Shown here: one piece after another, positions 1 to 10,220 of the stretch | Numbering within the stretch: the first letter of the stretch is position 1 | How the letters are laid out: every line of letters starts with the position of its first letter | Assembly (NCBI GenBank): GCA_031271345.1 | Contig: JAISVX010000001.1 | Location: forward strand, 310,001-374,000 | Direction of reading: 5' to 3' | Source: Lactobacillaceae bacterium | Lineage (GTDB): Bacteria; Pseudomonadota; Alphaproteobacteria; RF32; CAG-239 | DNA: 64,000 nucleotides | Made by a program: the position numbers and the translations under genes | The notes under the pieces: generated by a model | Databases searched by the model: none | The model's input: the letters and a program-made list of their open reading frames with translations, nothing else | Told to the model about the DNA's origin: nothing

Positions 1-1788
1 TTCGTGCGGGTCTAAATATCTTTTTCTTAAACGCAGAGATTTTGGCGTCACTTCAAGAAGCTCGTCTTCCTGAATGTAGGACAAAGCGTCCTCCAGACTC
101 AACTTTCTTGGCGGCGCAAGAGTTATCGCTTCGTCTTTTCCCGAAGCGCGGATATTTGTGAGTTGCTTTGCCTTTGTAGGGTTTATTTCAAGGTCGTTGG
201 ATTTTGTGTGTTCGCCGATTATCATGCCGGTATAGACTGGAGAGTTGGGAAAAACAAACATCGGTCCGCGGTCTTCGAGCTTCCATAAAGCGTAAGCGAT
301 TGCTTCGCCGTTTTCACTGGATACCAATACGCCGTTTCTGCGACCTTCAATGTTTCCTTTATGAGATTCGTAGGCGTAGAAAATTCTGTTCATAACGCCG
401 GTGCCTCGGGTATCGGTAAGAAACTCCGAATAATATCCGATTAAACCGCGCGAAGGAGCGTGAAAAATTAAGCGCACTTTGTTTCCAGCCTGCGATGGTA
501 TCATCTCGACAAGCTCTGCTCTGCGCATGCCCATTTTCTCAACGACGGAACCTGAAAACTCTTCGTCGACATCGACGACAACTTCCTCAATCGGCTCCAA
601 TACCTGATTGTTTTCGTCTTTTCTCATCAAAACTCGTGGTCGGGATACCGAAAGCTCAAAGCCTTCTCTTCTCATCGTTTCAATTAACACGCCCAACTGA
701 AGCTCGCCGCGACCTGCAACTTCGAAAGAATCTTTATTTTCGCTTTCGGATATTTTAAGAGCGATGTTGCCCTCGGCTTCTTTTTTCAATCTGTCGCCAA
801 TCATGCGGGATGTAACTTTATCGCCTTCGCGTCCAGCCAGAGGCGAATCATTAACCGAAAAAGTCATGGATAATGTCGGCGGGTCAATCGGCTGAGCTTT
901 TAGAGGCTTGGTGACCTCAAAAGAGCAGAGAGTGTCGGCAACGGTCGCTTTGCTCATTCCTGATAACGCAACAATGTCGCCTGCGCTGGCTTCTTCTAAG
1001 CTTACTCTTTCCAAACCCTTATATGCGAGGATTTTGCTCACGCGGAATCTGTCAACTTCTTTGCCGTCAATGTTTATGGCTTTAATTGTTTCGGCGATTC
1101 TTATTTTTCCAGTTTGAATTTTTCCAGTTAAAACGCGGCCTAAAAATTTGTCGGCTTCAAGAATCGTCGCCAACATTGAAAACGGCGCGTTTGGGTTGCA
1201 GTCTGGTTCTTTTACATAAGAAACGATGAGTTCAAAAAGCGGCGATAGGTCTTTTTTCTCTTCGTCCATCTCTTTGATTGCCCAGCCGTCGCGTCCAGAC
1301 GCATAAAGCACTGGAAAGTCTAGTTGCTGGTCGTTGGCGTCCAGGCTTACAAACAAATCAAAAACTTCATTTAAAACATCGTCCGTGCGGGCGTCTGGTT
1401 TGTCGGCTTTATTAATTACGACAATTGGTTTTAATCCGATTTTAAGAGCTTTGCCCAAAACAAATTTTGTTTGCGGCATAGGACCTTCGGAACTGTCGAC
1501 AAGAAGAACAACGCCGTCAACCATAGATAAAATGCGTTCGACTTCTCCGCCGAAGTCAGCGTGTCCGGGAGTGTCTACAATGTTTATATGAGTATTTTTC
1601 CAGTTGATAGAGGTGCATTTGGCAAGGATTGTAATGCCTCTTTCTCTTTCAATATCTCCGCTGTCCATAGCTCTTTCGGCAACTTTTTGGTTGTCTCTGA
1701 AAGTTCCGCTTTGTCTTAACATATTGTCGACGAGTGTGGTTTTACCGTGGTCGACGTGGGCTATTATGGCAACATTCCTTAATTGCAT
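1..1788 (-). CDS. typA: TypA/BipA ribosome-associated translational GTPase (3' end cut by window)
   Basis: The frame is open from an ATG at 1788 to the window edge, giving 596 codons without a stop. The protein begins MQLRNVAIIAHVDHGKTT, which is the EF-G-like P-loop of translational GTPases. At the window edge it reads VTPKSLRLRKRYLDPHE, the usual C-terminal end of TypA, so only about ten residues should be missing. TypA is a roughly 600-residue GTPase that binds 70S ribosomes and acts in ribosome assembly and stress or cold adaptation. Intact family features and a length close to the family norm make this call firm. The gene reads away from the PfkB gene, which lies upstream of it on the same strand. 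Confidence 0.96.
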   Translation of the reverse strand, partial: MQLRNVAIIAHVDHGKTTLVDNMLRQSGTFRDNQKVAERAMDSGDIERERGITILAKCTSINWKNTHINIVDTPGHADFGGEVERILSMVDGVVLLVDSSEGPMPQTKFVLGKALKIGLKPIVVINKADKPDARTDDVLNEVFDLFVSLDANDQQLDFPVLYASGRDGWAIKEMDEEKKDLSPLFELIVSYVKEPDCNPNAPFSMLATILEADKFLGRVLTGKIQTGKIRIAETIKAINIDGKEVDRFRVSKILAYKGLERVSLEEASAGDIVALSGMSKATVADTLCSFEVTKPLKAQPIDPPTLSMTFSVNDSPLAGREGDKVTSRMIGDRLKKEAEGNIALKISESENKDSFEVAGRGELQLGVLIETMRREGFELSVSRPRVLMRKDENNQVLEPIEEVVVDVDEEFSGSVVEKMGMRRAELVEMIPSQAGNKVRLIFHAPSRGLIGYYSEFLTDTRGTGVMNRIFYAYESHKGNIEGRRNGVLVSSENGEAIAYALWKLEDRGPMFVFPNSPVYTGMIIGEHTKSNDLEINPTKAKQLTNIRASGKDEAITLAPPRKLSLEDALSYIQEDELLEVTPKSLRLRKRYLDPHE

Positions 1789-1937
1789 TTTATTTTCTTT
1801 CCTAAAAGCACTTCATGTCATTATTTTAATTTCTTATGTACCTTATTCTTCTATTAAAGAAAAGGTTCTTTGGAATTTTGCCCTAAAATAGCAGTATGAT
1901 ATTAAATTACAAGAAAAAATTAGCGGAAATTTTAATC

Positions 1938-2945
1938 TTAGAAGTCTTTGCCTATTTGTCTCATTTTGTTGCGGACGAATCCACGCAATGAAGCTTCCGG
2001 TCTTGCGCCATAGTGGCTTAATATTTCAGCCGCGGCAAAGCCTCCGATTAATGCGCAGGTTCCAAGGCTTCTCCTGTTGTTTAAGCCAAATAAGAATCCT
2101 GCGGCGTAAGCGTCTCCGGCGCCGGTTGAGTCGACAACCTCTTTTACTTTCTCTGCTTCGACAAAGGTTTTTACCTTGCCGTTAACGACAACGGAACCCA
2201 TTTCTCCCCGGGTTACAGCCGCAATCTCGCATTCATTTTTTACAATATCCAACACTTTGAAGATGTCGTTTTCTCTGTAGAGCGTAGTAATTTCTTCTTC
2301 ATTGGCGAAAAGAATATCGACATATCTTTTGATGAGCTTTGTAAATTCCTGCTGATGGCGGAGAACGCATTCTTTGTCAGACAACGAAAAAGCCACTCTG
2401 ATTTTGTGTTTTTTTGCCAGTTTGCATGCTTTTACCATTGCTCTTTGAGCGCTTTGTCCGTCCCATAAATATGCTTCCATATACACAATTTTTGCAGATT
2501 TTATAATGTTTTCATCAATATCGCTGACAGAAAGCTTTTTTGAAGCGCCAAGATACGTAAACATTGAGCGCTGGGCGTCCGGGGTCACCAAAACCAGGCT
2601 TCTTGCCGTTGACGGTCCCTGTTCCAGAGGCGCTGTGAAAAAGTCAATTCCCGCGGAACCAATATCGCGTTTGAAAATGTTTCCCAGCTCGTCGTCATGG
2701 ATTTTGCCGATAAAAGCGGGGGTGCCGCCTAATGATGCGATTGCCGCAATAGTGTTTGCCGCGGAACCTCCAGAAACCTGTCCTTCAGGGATTAAGTCAT
2801 TGTATATTTTGCCTGCTTCCGCCGCTTCAACCAGGACCATACCGCCTTTTGAAAGGTTTCTTTCTTCAAGAAACCCGTTGCTTACGCTGGATAAAACATC
2901 AACAACAGCATTGCCGATAGCAACAACATCGTAAAGAGTTTCCAT
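1938..2945 (-). CDS. PfkB-family carbohydrate/nucleoside kinase (adenosine kinase-like)
   Basis: This 335-residue protein carries both PfkB (ribokinase) signatures. The N-terminal glycine-rich GGSAANTIAAIASLGG lies near residues 59-74, and the C-terminal DSTGAGDAYAAGF starts at about 272 with the catalytic Asp near 278. Members of this branch in Alphaproteobacteria are usually annotated as adenosine kinase. The substrate cannot be settled from sequence alone, so ribokinase or another sugar kinase remains possible. A G-rich Shine-Dalgarno stretch precedes the ATG. The ferredoxin gene lies just upstream on the same strand but is separated by a terminator hairpin, so the two are probably transcribed separately. 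Confidence 0.85.
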   Translation of the reverse strand: METLYDVVAIGNAVVDVLSSVSNGFLEERNLSKGGMVLVEAAEAGKIYNDLIPEGQVSGGSAANTIAAIASLGGTPAFIGKIHDDELGNIFKRDIGSAGIDFFTAPLEQGPSTARSLVLVTPDAQRSMFTYLGASKKLSVSDIDENIIKSAKIVYMEAYLWDGQSAQRAMVKACKLAKKHKIRVAFSLSDKECVLRHQQEFTKLIKRYVDILFANEEEITTLYRENDIFKVLDIVKNECEIAAVTRGEMGSVVVNGKVKTFVEAEKVKEVVDSTGAGDAYAAGFLFGLNNRRSLGTCALIGGFAAAEILSHYGARPEASLRGFVRNKMRQIGKDF

Positions 2946-2964
2946 TTTTCCCCCATTTTTACCT

Positions 2965-2990
2965 AAAAAAGGGCTGATGTTTCAGCCCTT
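2965..2990 (-). terminator. Rho-independent terminator of the ferredoxin gene
   Basis: AAGGGCTGA (2969-2977) pairs with TCAGCCCTT (2982-2990). On the minus strand the hairpin is followed by six T residues. It sits just after the ferredoxin stop codon and before the kinase start. Confidence 0.8.
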
Positions 2991-3000
2991 ATTAAATTTC

Positions 3001-3237
3001 TTAATCAGCGCTTGGCCATTCTTGGGCTTTTTCAGCGTTAAACTCAACCCATTTCGGGTCTGCTTCGTCGTCCATTGCAATTGCGTTTGCAGGGCATTCG
3101 GAAATACAAACTCCGCAGGAAATGCAAGTATCTGGGTCTGCTACAACTTGTGTGTCGCCCTCGTGGAATGCGCCAACCGGGCATACATCAACGCAGTTTT
3201 TGCATTTGATACAAGAGTCATTAACAACAGCAACCAT
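3001..3237 (-). CDS. 2[4Fe-4S] bacterial-type ferredoxin
   Basis: This 78-residue protein has two cluster-binding motifs, CIKCKNCVDVCP near the N-terminus and CISCGVCISECP in the middle, both of the CxxCxxCxxxCP type. The C-terminal tail is acidic. It is a soluble low-potential electron carrier of the kind that could serve the [FeFe]-hydrogenase encoded at 45.7 kb. It has the sequence style of FdxA but without the 3Fe-4S pattern. A monocistronic unit is indicated by its own terminator. Confidence 0.93.
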   Translation of the reverse strand: MVAVVNDSCIKCKNCVDVCPVGAFHEGDTQVVADPDTCISCGVCISECPANAIAMDDEADPKWVEFNAEKAQEWPSAD

Positions 3238-3343
3238 ATTATTACTCCTAATATATTATTTTTAATTTCAGTCTCCAATTTATCTATATTCTTTATAAAA
3301 TCAAGTGAAAAACAAAAGTTTTTATATTTTTTGCAATGACATA

Positions 3344-3370
3344 CTTGCGGATTAATAATAAAATGCCCAT
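3344..3370 (+). promoter_or_regulatory. Heat-shock (RpoH/sigma-32-like) promoter of htpG
   Basis: CTTGCGG at 3344-3350 and GCCCAT at 3365-3370 (followed by AT) are separated by 14 nt. They resemble the sigma-32 consensus CTTGAAA-N13-15-CCCCATnT. The element lies 45 nt upstream of the htpG start, as expected for a chaperone gene. Confidence 0.6.
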
Positions 3371-3414
3371 ATTATCTATTTATATGACCCGTTAAATTTA
3401 TAAGAGGATTAGAT

Positions 3415-5253
3415 ATGACCGATAAAATGCATTTTCAGGCTGAAGTATCAAAGCTTTTGGACATAGTTGTAAACTCGCTTTATTCTGATAAGCAGATATT
3501 TTTAAGAGAGCTTGTTTCCAATGCTTCGGACGCGTGCGACAAGCTTCGTTATCTGGCGATAACCAATCAGGAAATTGGAAAAGAGGCAGGCGAGTTAAAA
3601 ATCCGCATAACGCCTGATGATAAAGAAATGACCTTAACAATAAGCGATAACGGCATTGGCATGAATAAAGATGACTTAGTTAATCATCTCGGAACAATCG
3701 CTAAATCCGGCACTGCGGATTTTTTAAAAAATGCTAAAGACAACGGTTCGGTTGTAGATTTAATCGGTCAGTTCGGCGTTGGGTTTTACTCCGCGTTCAT
3801 GGTCGCCGACAAGGTGGAGGTTTTAACTAAAAAGGCCGGCGAAGACAAAGCATATCTATGGACATCAAACGGAGTGGAAGGTTTTGACGTTGTCGAGGCA
3901 AAAAAAGATAAAAACGGCACGGATATTAAGCTGTTTTTAAAAGAAGGCGAAAAAAATTATGTTGATACAATCTTTTTAAGGCACATCATCAGAACATATT
4001 CCGACCATATTAACTATCCCATCATCTTAAATCTTGGAGAGGCTGGAGAAGAAACGATAAATACGGCTTCGGCATTATGGGCAAGGCATAAGTCTGAAAT
4101 TACGGAAGAGCAGTATAAAGAATTTTACCGCCATATATCGAAAAATTTTGACGACCCGTGGATGACGCTGCATTTTAAAGCGGAAGGAAACATTGAGTAT
4201 ACGGGGCTGGTATATATTCCGTCAACCCAGCCTTATGATTTGTTTCAGCCGGACAGGAAACAGGGATTGAAGCTTTATGTGAACAAAGTATTTATCTCCG
4301 ATAAGGTCGACGAGCTTATACCTCATTATATGAGATTTGTTAAGGGGGTGATAGACAGCTCGGATTTGCCGCTGAATATTTCCCGCGAAATGCTGCAGTC
4401 AAGCCCGCTGATTGCAAAAATCAGACAAGGAGCGGTTTCAAGAATCTTAAAAGAGCTTAAAAACAGAAGCAAAAATTATGATGATTACAAAATCTTTTGG
4501 AGTGCTTTTGGAACGGCTTTTAAGGAAGGTATTTACGAAGACTTTGCGAATCGTGAAGAAATTGCGGAATTATCTCGTTTTTATTCAACCGGCGAGCCGG
4601 ACAAGCTGACGTCTTTCGATGGGTATATTTCCCGTATCAAGGGCGACGGCAAAAACATTTATTATATCACGGGGGACGATGTTAATGTGCTTATAAACAA
4701 TCCCCAGCTCGAAGCGTTTATGTCCAAAGGCATTGAAGTGCTTTTAATGGTTGATCCGATTGACGAGTTCTGGACTCAGACTCTGCCTCAATATAAGGGC
4801 TACAATATAAAGCATATTTCTCAGGCGTCGGAAGATTTGTCAATTGAAAGAAAAGACAAAAAAGCCGATGCCGGCAGTCTGGATAAACTGATTAAGTTTT
4901 TAACGGATTTATTTAAAGACGAAGTTTCAAAAGTTGAAACAACCGAAAAACTTACAAAAAGTCCGGCAAGCATGACTGTTGAGCAAGGGCAGATGAGCAT
5001 ACATTTAGAAAGATTGATGAAAGGACATCAGCAGCAGGTTGCTTATGCAAGTTCCCGAATCTTTGAGATTAACCCATATCACCCGCTGATTATCAAGCTT
5101 GCGGATATGACCGCAGATAAGAAAAATGCAGATAAGATAACCGAGGTCGCAAAGATTATACTGGATCAGGCTAAGATAGCGGAAGGCGAGCCAATTAAAG
5201 ATCCGTCGTTTTTTTCGGAAAAACTAAGCGAATATATTCTTAAGGCAATCTGA
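3415..5253 (+). CDS. htpG: Hsp90-family molecular chaperone HtpG
   Basis: This 612-residue protein is the bacterial Hsp90. The N-terminal GHKL ATPase domain shows the conserved YSDKQIFLRELVSNASDA helix, the DNGIGMNKDDL nucleotide motif and the GQFGVGFYSAFMVAD loop. Middle and C-terminal dimerisation domains follow at normal length. It is a cytosolic ATP-dependent chaperone. The start is supported by an AAGAGGA ribosome-binding site. An RpoH-like promoter lies upstream and a hairpin terminator downstream, so it is probably a single-gene heat-shock unit. Confidence 0.97.
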   Translation: MTDKMHFQAEVSKLLDIVVNSLYSDKQIFLRELVSNASDACDKLRYLAITNQEIGKEAGELKIRITPDDKEMTLTISDNGIGMNKDDLVNHLGTIAKSGTADFLKNAKDNGSVVDLIGQFGVGFYSAFMVADKVEVLTKKAGEDKAYLWTSNGVEGFDVVEAKKDKNGTDIKLFLKEGEKNYVDTIFLRHIIRTYSDHINYPIILNLGEAGEETINTASALWARHKSEITEEQYKEFYRHISKNFDDPWMTLHFKAEGNIEYTGLVYIPSTQPYDLFQPDRKQGLKLYVNKVFISDKVDELIPHYMRFVKGVIDSSDLPLNISREMLQSSPLIAKIRQGAVSRILKELKNRSKNYDDYKIFWSAFGTAFKEGIYEDFANREEIAELSRFYSTGEPDKLTSFDGYISRIKGDGKNIYYITGDDVNVLINNPQLEAFMSKGIEVLLMVDPIDEFWTQTLPQYKGYNIKHISQASEDLSIERKDKKADAGSLDKLIKFLTDLFKDEVSKVETTEKLTKSPASMTVEQGQMSIHLERLMKGHQQQVAYASSRIFEINPYHPLIIKLADMTADKKNADKITEVAKIILDQAKIAEGEPIKDPSFFSEKLSEYILKAI

Positions 5254-5255
5254 AG

Positions 5256-5282
5256 CAAAGCCCTCAATTTGAGGGCTTTTGC
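5256..5282 (+). terminator. Terminator after htpG
   Basis: AAAGCCCTC (5257-5265), loop AATTT, GAGGGCTTT (5271-5279), ending in a short T run. It starts 3 nt after the htpG stop codon. Confidence 0.8.
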
Positions 5283-5352
5283 ATGTTTTAAATTGATTTT
5301 AACTATTAAAGGGCTAATATTAGTAAATATAAAAACTAAAGAGGTGTTTTTT

Positions 5353-6039
5353 ATGATTTACGTACTGCTGGGGTTTGCGTTTGGGTTGTTAATCCCGTAT
5401 ATTGCCCGCCGTTTTGAAAAGTTTATGCCGGCGACAGCCGCTTATGCTTTATATAGAATTATAAAGCCCAATAAATTTGTTAAAAGAGCCAAGAGAAAAA
5501 ATAATCATAAACATATTAAGCTTATGAAAGCGTATATGATATATTCACTTGGATGGGCTGTTGTCTGTTCCGCGCTGTCTTATCTGGCTTTGGTGTCTTT
5601 CGGCAGTTTTTATATAGTTTGGAATTTGGCTTTTATCTGGATTTTGCTTCTTTTGTTTGAGATTGACAAAAGAATGTTTCTTCTGCCGGATATTTTAACT
5701 ATACCGCTTCTTATTTCGGGCTTTTTATTCGCGGCTCTGACAAGCGGGTGGATTATAGCGGGAGAAAGCGCTGTGGGAGCTTTTGCCGGGTATCTTATAC
5801 CAGTAATCGCTAGTATATTTCTTGTGTGGAAGCACAAAGAAGTTTTTGGCGGCGGAGATATAAAGCTGCTTGCCGCCGTGGGCGCATGGGTTGGCATTGA
5901 AAGTTTATTATATATAATTATACTTTCTTGTGTTATATTCGTTTTGTATGCGCTGGCAAACAGAAAAAGGGACGGGGCTTTTGGGCCTTCAATAGTTATG
6001 GCTTCGATTATAGTTGCTTTTATGATTTATGGAATGTAG
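5353..6039 (+). CDS. A24-family prepilin leader peptidase
   Basis: This polytopic membrane protein of about 228 residues carries the two aspartate motifs of type IV prepilin peptidases. These are FEIDKRMFLLPDILTIP after the central helices and the GxGD-type motif FGGGDIKLLAAVGAWVG. The C-terminal GAFGPSIVMASII resembles the PilD C-terminus. The cysteine-containing methylase domain of full PilD is absent, so it may only cleave. The ATG at 5353 follows AAAGAGGTG and is preferred over an upstream start at 5269 that lies in the htpG terminator. No pilin or Tad genes are in this window. The gene may be cotranscribed with the channel-like gene 9 nt downstream. Confidence 0.85.
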   Translation: MIYVLLGFAFGLLIPYIARRFEKFMPATAAYALYRIIKPNKFVKRAKRKNNHKHIKLMKAYMIYSLGWAVVCSALSYLALVSFGSFYIVWNLAFIWILLLLFEIDKRMFLLPDILTIPLLISGFLFAALTSGWIIAGESAVGAFAGYLIPVIASIFLVWKHKEVFGGGDIKLLAAVGAWVGIESLLYIIILSCVIFVLYALANRKRDGAFGPSIVMASIIVAFMIYGM

Positions 6040-6048
6040 GAGGTTTCA

Positions 6049-6741
6049 ATGAGTCGTCTATATGATTTTGAGAAAGACAGAGAAAAGGTAAAAAAGCTTG
6101 TAAAGAGCGATAACTTTAGCCATTTGATATTGTTTTTAATCCTTTTCGACAGCATAATCCTTGGCTTTATGACATCAGGTTTTGTAAGAGTCACGCTCGG
6201 TTTTGAGCTTTTCCTTCTTGACAGATTGATTGTGGCGTTGTTCATAAGCGAAATGCTTATGAAGATTTATGCTTTCAGGGGCAAGTTTTTCAAAAAAGGC
6301 TTTAATATTTTAGATTTGATTGTGGTGGTTATATCCATAATTCCCGCGACAAGCTATTTTGTAATTTTAAGAAGCTTAAGGTTGCTGCGTCTCATAAAAT
6401 ATATTGATAAAGATATAAAAATCACCCAGTTTTTTGACAGTTTAATATCAACAATTCCTACATTAATGACAGCTTTGGTTTCCTATGGTTTTATTCTTTA
6501 TATCTTCGGTATCATGAGCGTCGGCTTTTTTGGAGAATATGTCGAATTCTCTTCTTTGGGAAGTTCTGTGTTTACGCTTATCGAGGTGCTGATGCTGGAC
6601 GGGGTTTCAACCAATATAATAAAATCTATAATGTTTATGCATGGATGGGCTTGGATATTTTTCTTGCTGTATATGATGATTTCATATCTGATAGCCGTTA
6701 CATTTGTAATTATTTCGGTAAAAGTCATATTGAAAAAATAA
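6049..6741 (+). CDS. Voltage-gated ion channel-like membrane protein (ion transport domain)
   Basis: This 230-residue protein has an N-terminal charged segment and four to six predicted membrane helices. An S4-like basic segment, ILRSLRLLRLIKYIDKD, has arginines at regular spacing. A final pair of helices could form a pore. This matches the Ion_trans family. No clear selectivity-filter motif was recognised, so the ion is unknown and a voltage-sensor-only protein is possible. The ATG follows GGAGGTTTCA. It is followed by a hairpin at 6767-6790. Confidence 0.7.
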   Translation: MSRLYDFEKDREKVKKLVKSDNFSHLILFLILFDSIILGFMTSGFVRVTLGFELFLLDRLIVALFISEMLMKIYAFRGKFFKKGFNILDLIVVVISIIPATSYFVILRSLRLLRLIKYIDKDIKITQFFDSLISTIPTLMTALVSYGFILYIFGIMSVGFFGEYVEFSSLGSSVFTLIEVLMLDGVSTNIIKSIMFMHGWAWIFFLLYMMISYLIAVTFVIISVKVILKK

Positions 6742-6766
6742 GCGTTATATAAGCCGAAAACATTGT

Positions 6767-6796
6767 ACTCTCGCCTTAAAAGGCGAGAGTGTTGTT
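6767..6796 (+). terminator. Hairpin terminator after the ion channel-like gene
   Basis: ACTCTCGCCTT (6767-6777) is perfectly complementary to AAGGCGAGAGT (6780-6790). The T-rich tail (GTTGTT) is weak. It separates the channel gene from groES. Confidence 0.6.
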
Positions 6797-6815
6797 ATAA
6801 ACTGATATTTTTTTC

Positions 6816-6844
6816 TTGCAGTTATTGACTTTGGGTTAAATAAT
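6816..6844 (+). promoter_or_regulatory. Possible sigma-70 type promoter of groESL
   Basis: TTGCAG (6816-6821) and AATAAT (6839-6844) are 17 nt apart, about 40 nt before the groES start. No CIRCE inverted repeat is visible, and the RpoH -10 seen at htpG is not obvious here. Confidence 0.35.
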
Positions 6845-6885
6845 CACTACCTAAAATGCAGAAAATTAAATTTAAGGAGTTTAAG

Positions 6886-7176
6886 ATGAAAATTAGACCA
6901 TTACATGACAGGGTATTAGTAAAAAGACTGGATGAGGTGACTAAAACAAAAGGCGGCATTATTATCCCGGATAATGCTAAAGAAAAACCATCCGAAGGTA
7001 TTGTTGAAGCGACAGGCAACGGGTTTGTTGCCGAAGAAGGAAAAATTATTCCAATGAGTGTTAAGACCGGGGATAAAGTCTTGTTTGGAAAATGGTCTGG
7101 AACAGAAATTAAAGTTAACGGCGAAGAAAGATTAATTCTTAAAGAGTCAGAAATTCTTTGCATAGTGGAGGAATAA
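6886..7176 (+). CDS. groES: Co-chaperonin GroES
   Basis: This 96-residue protein begins [17 protein letters not shown] and contains the mobile loop [20 protein letters not shown] that binds GroEL. Length and motif order are typical of Cpn10. The ATG at 6886 follows AAGGAG with good spacing and is chosen over the upstream ATG at 6856. It forms an operon with groEL, which starts 3 nt after the groES stop. Confidence 0.97.
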   Translation: MKIRPLHDRVLVKRLDEVTKTKGGIIIPDNAKEKPSEGIVEATGNGFVAEEGKIIPMSVKTGDKVLFGKWSGTEIKVNGEERLILKESEILCIVEE

Positions 7177-8823
<1,647 letters not shown>

Positions 8824-8852
8824 TATTAGCGAATCCAAATAGACTTAATATT

Positions 8853-8890
8853 AAAAACGAGAAAAGAATTAATGCTTTTCTCGTTTTTTT
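8853..8890 (+). terminator. Terminator of groESL
   Basis: AAAAACGAGAAAAG (8853-8866) pairs with CTTTTCTCGTTTTT (8875-8888) across an 8-nt loop and ends in a long T run. Confidence 0.9.
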
Positions 8891-9119
8891 GTACAATAAA
8901 AAATTGTTGAATATCATTGTGTTAATATAATATTTAATAGTATTTTAATTTTTTTTGTACTTTTTTGTCGTTTTTTGTTGCGGCTTTTCAAAAAATATTA
9001 TATATTCATTCTAACAACAATATTTTGAATTTTTATTATGCATGTGAAAAATTGAGACAAACATCTAAATAAATTTTTTACTAATCTTTCTTTACATATC
9101 TGAATTGCCGGACTTTATA

Positions 9120-9235
9120 GATATACTCGTATATCACATGTTATCAAGGGATAAAAGAGCTATTAGCTGTAGCCGCCTGCTTTGACAAAGTCAAAGTTAA
9201 GAACCACGCGTTCTAAGGATCAGAATATAAATCCC
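9120..9235 (+). promoter_or_regulatory. Structured 5' leader upstream of the SPFH gene
   Basis: The gene-free stretch 8890-9303 is very AT-rich up to about 9100. It then holds a set of hairpins: GATATAC/GTATATC (9120-9126, 9129-9135), CTTTGAC/GTCAAAG (9180-9186, 9190-9196) and AGAAC/GTTCT (9200-9204, 9210-9214). The last two are enclosed by GGGAT/ATCCC (9148-9152, 9231-9235). This looks like a multibranched leader RNA. No known riboswitch class was recognised, and no clear ribosome-binding site precedes the ATG at 9304. Confidence 0.4.
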
Positions 9236-9303
9236 GTAAATAACAGGTAAAATATAAAAGTTTTGCAGCGAAGATTGTTTTGAAAACTTAAACATTTAAG
9301 AGT

Positions 9304-10089
9304 ATGACAAAAGGTCAAAAAAGCTTAATCGTTCTGTGTGTTGCCGCACTCGTCGGCATCATCTTTTTCTTCATGGCGTTCACCATCGTCAACGCGGGTC
9401 ACCGCGGCGTCAAGGTCCTCTTCGGCGAAACCTCTGAACAGGTCGTCAACGAAGGCTGGAACTGGCACAACCCGTTTGCTTCCGTGAAGGAGATAAACGT
9501 GCAGACGATAAAGTTCGAGCGTGAGAGCCAGGTGTACACGAAGGACATCCAGTCGGCGTCCATCACGTATGTTCTGAACTACTGTCTGGAACCGTCGGCT
9601 GTTCCGCAGCTTTACAAAAATGTCGGTCTGGGTTATGAGGCAAAAGAACTCGTACCCAGCATCGAAGGCGCGCTGAAAGACGCGATTGGGCAGTGGAATG
9701 CGCAGGATCTTATCGCAAACCGTGAAAAAGCTACGGCCGAAATCGTCGCGATGCTTAAGGACAAAATGGCGGGAAGGGGATATTATATTATCTTGAACTT
9801 CCAGATGACTGACATCAACTATTCCGACGTGTTCGAGCAGGCGATTGAGAACAAGGTTATCGCTGAACAGGACGCTCTGAAAGCGAAAAACAAGACCGTT
9901 CAGATTCAGGAAGAGGCTTCTCAGAAGGTTATTTCTGCCAACGCGGAAGCTGAATCGATGAGGATCAGGGCAAAGGCTTTGGAGTCGAACCCGAAACTGG
10001 TCGAGTACGAAGCCGTGCAGAAGTGGAATGGACAGCTGCCTACCTACATGATGGGTAACGCGCCGACTCCTTTCATCAACCTCAAGTAA
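9304..10089 (+). CDS. SPFH/prohibitin-family membrane protein, probably horizontally acquired
   Basis: This 261-residue protein has one N-terminal membrane helix at about residues 7-29, followed by a prohibitin-type SPFH domain that starts NAGHRGVKVLFGE. A charged helical stretch (residues about 185-230) precedes the C-terminus. SPFH proteins form oligomeric membrane scaffolds and often modulate proteases. The gene uses many C-ending codons (ATC, GTC, AAC, CGC), unlike the AT-ending codons of its neighbours. It also lacks a Shine-Dalgarno site and has its own strong terminator. These features suggest transfer from another lineage. No hflC, hflK or protease partner is adjacent. Confidence 0.8.
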   Translation: MTKGQKSLIVLCVAALVGIIFFFMAFTIVNAGHRGVKVLFGETSEQVVNEGWNWHNPFASVKEINVQTIKFERESQVYTKDIQSASITYVLNYCLEPSAVPQLYKNVGLGYEAKELVPSIEGALKDAIGQWNAQDLIANREKATAEIVAMLKDKMAGRGYYIILNFQMTDINYSDVFEQAIENKVIAEQDALKAKNKTVQIQEEASQKVISANAEAESMRIRAKALESNPKLVEYEAVQKWNGQLPTYMMGNAPTPFINLK

Positions 10090-10110
10090 GCGAACTCTGA
10101 GTGTAACATT

Positions 10111-10145
10111 AACAGGGTACCCAAGTGGGTACCCTGTTTTTTTGT
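10111..10145 (+). terminator. Strong terminator of the SPFH gene
   Basis: AACAGGGTACCC (10111-10122), loop AAGT, GGGTACCCTGTT (10127-10138), followed by a T run. Confidence 0.92.
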
Positions 10146-10164
10146 TTTAAATTTTTTGAATTTA

Positions 10165-10206
10165 AAAAAACAGAGCAGAGGGTTACTATCGTAACGCTCT
10201 GCTCTG
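10165..10206 (-). terminator. Terminator of the small membrane protein gene
   Basis: CAGAGCAGAG (10171-10180) pairs with CTCTGCTCTG (10197-10206). The inner GTTAC/GTAAC stem (10182-10186, 10191-10195) extends the hairpin. On the minus strand it is followed by seven T residues. Confidence 0.88.
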
Positions 10207-10220
10207 ACTTTTGAAACAAA

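Noticed and set aside
3398-3640. Minus-strand frame over the start of htpG
   Set aside because: It is a shadow of the htpG coding sequence and has no ribosome-binding site.
6767-6885. CIRCE element or RpoH promoter before groES
   Set aside because: No TTAGCACTC inverted repeat is present, and no CCCCAT-like -10 lies at the right distance from CTTGCAG.
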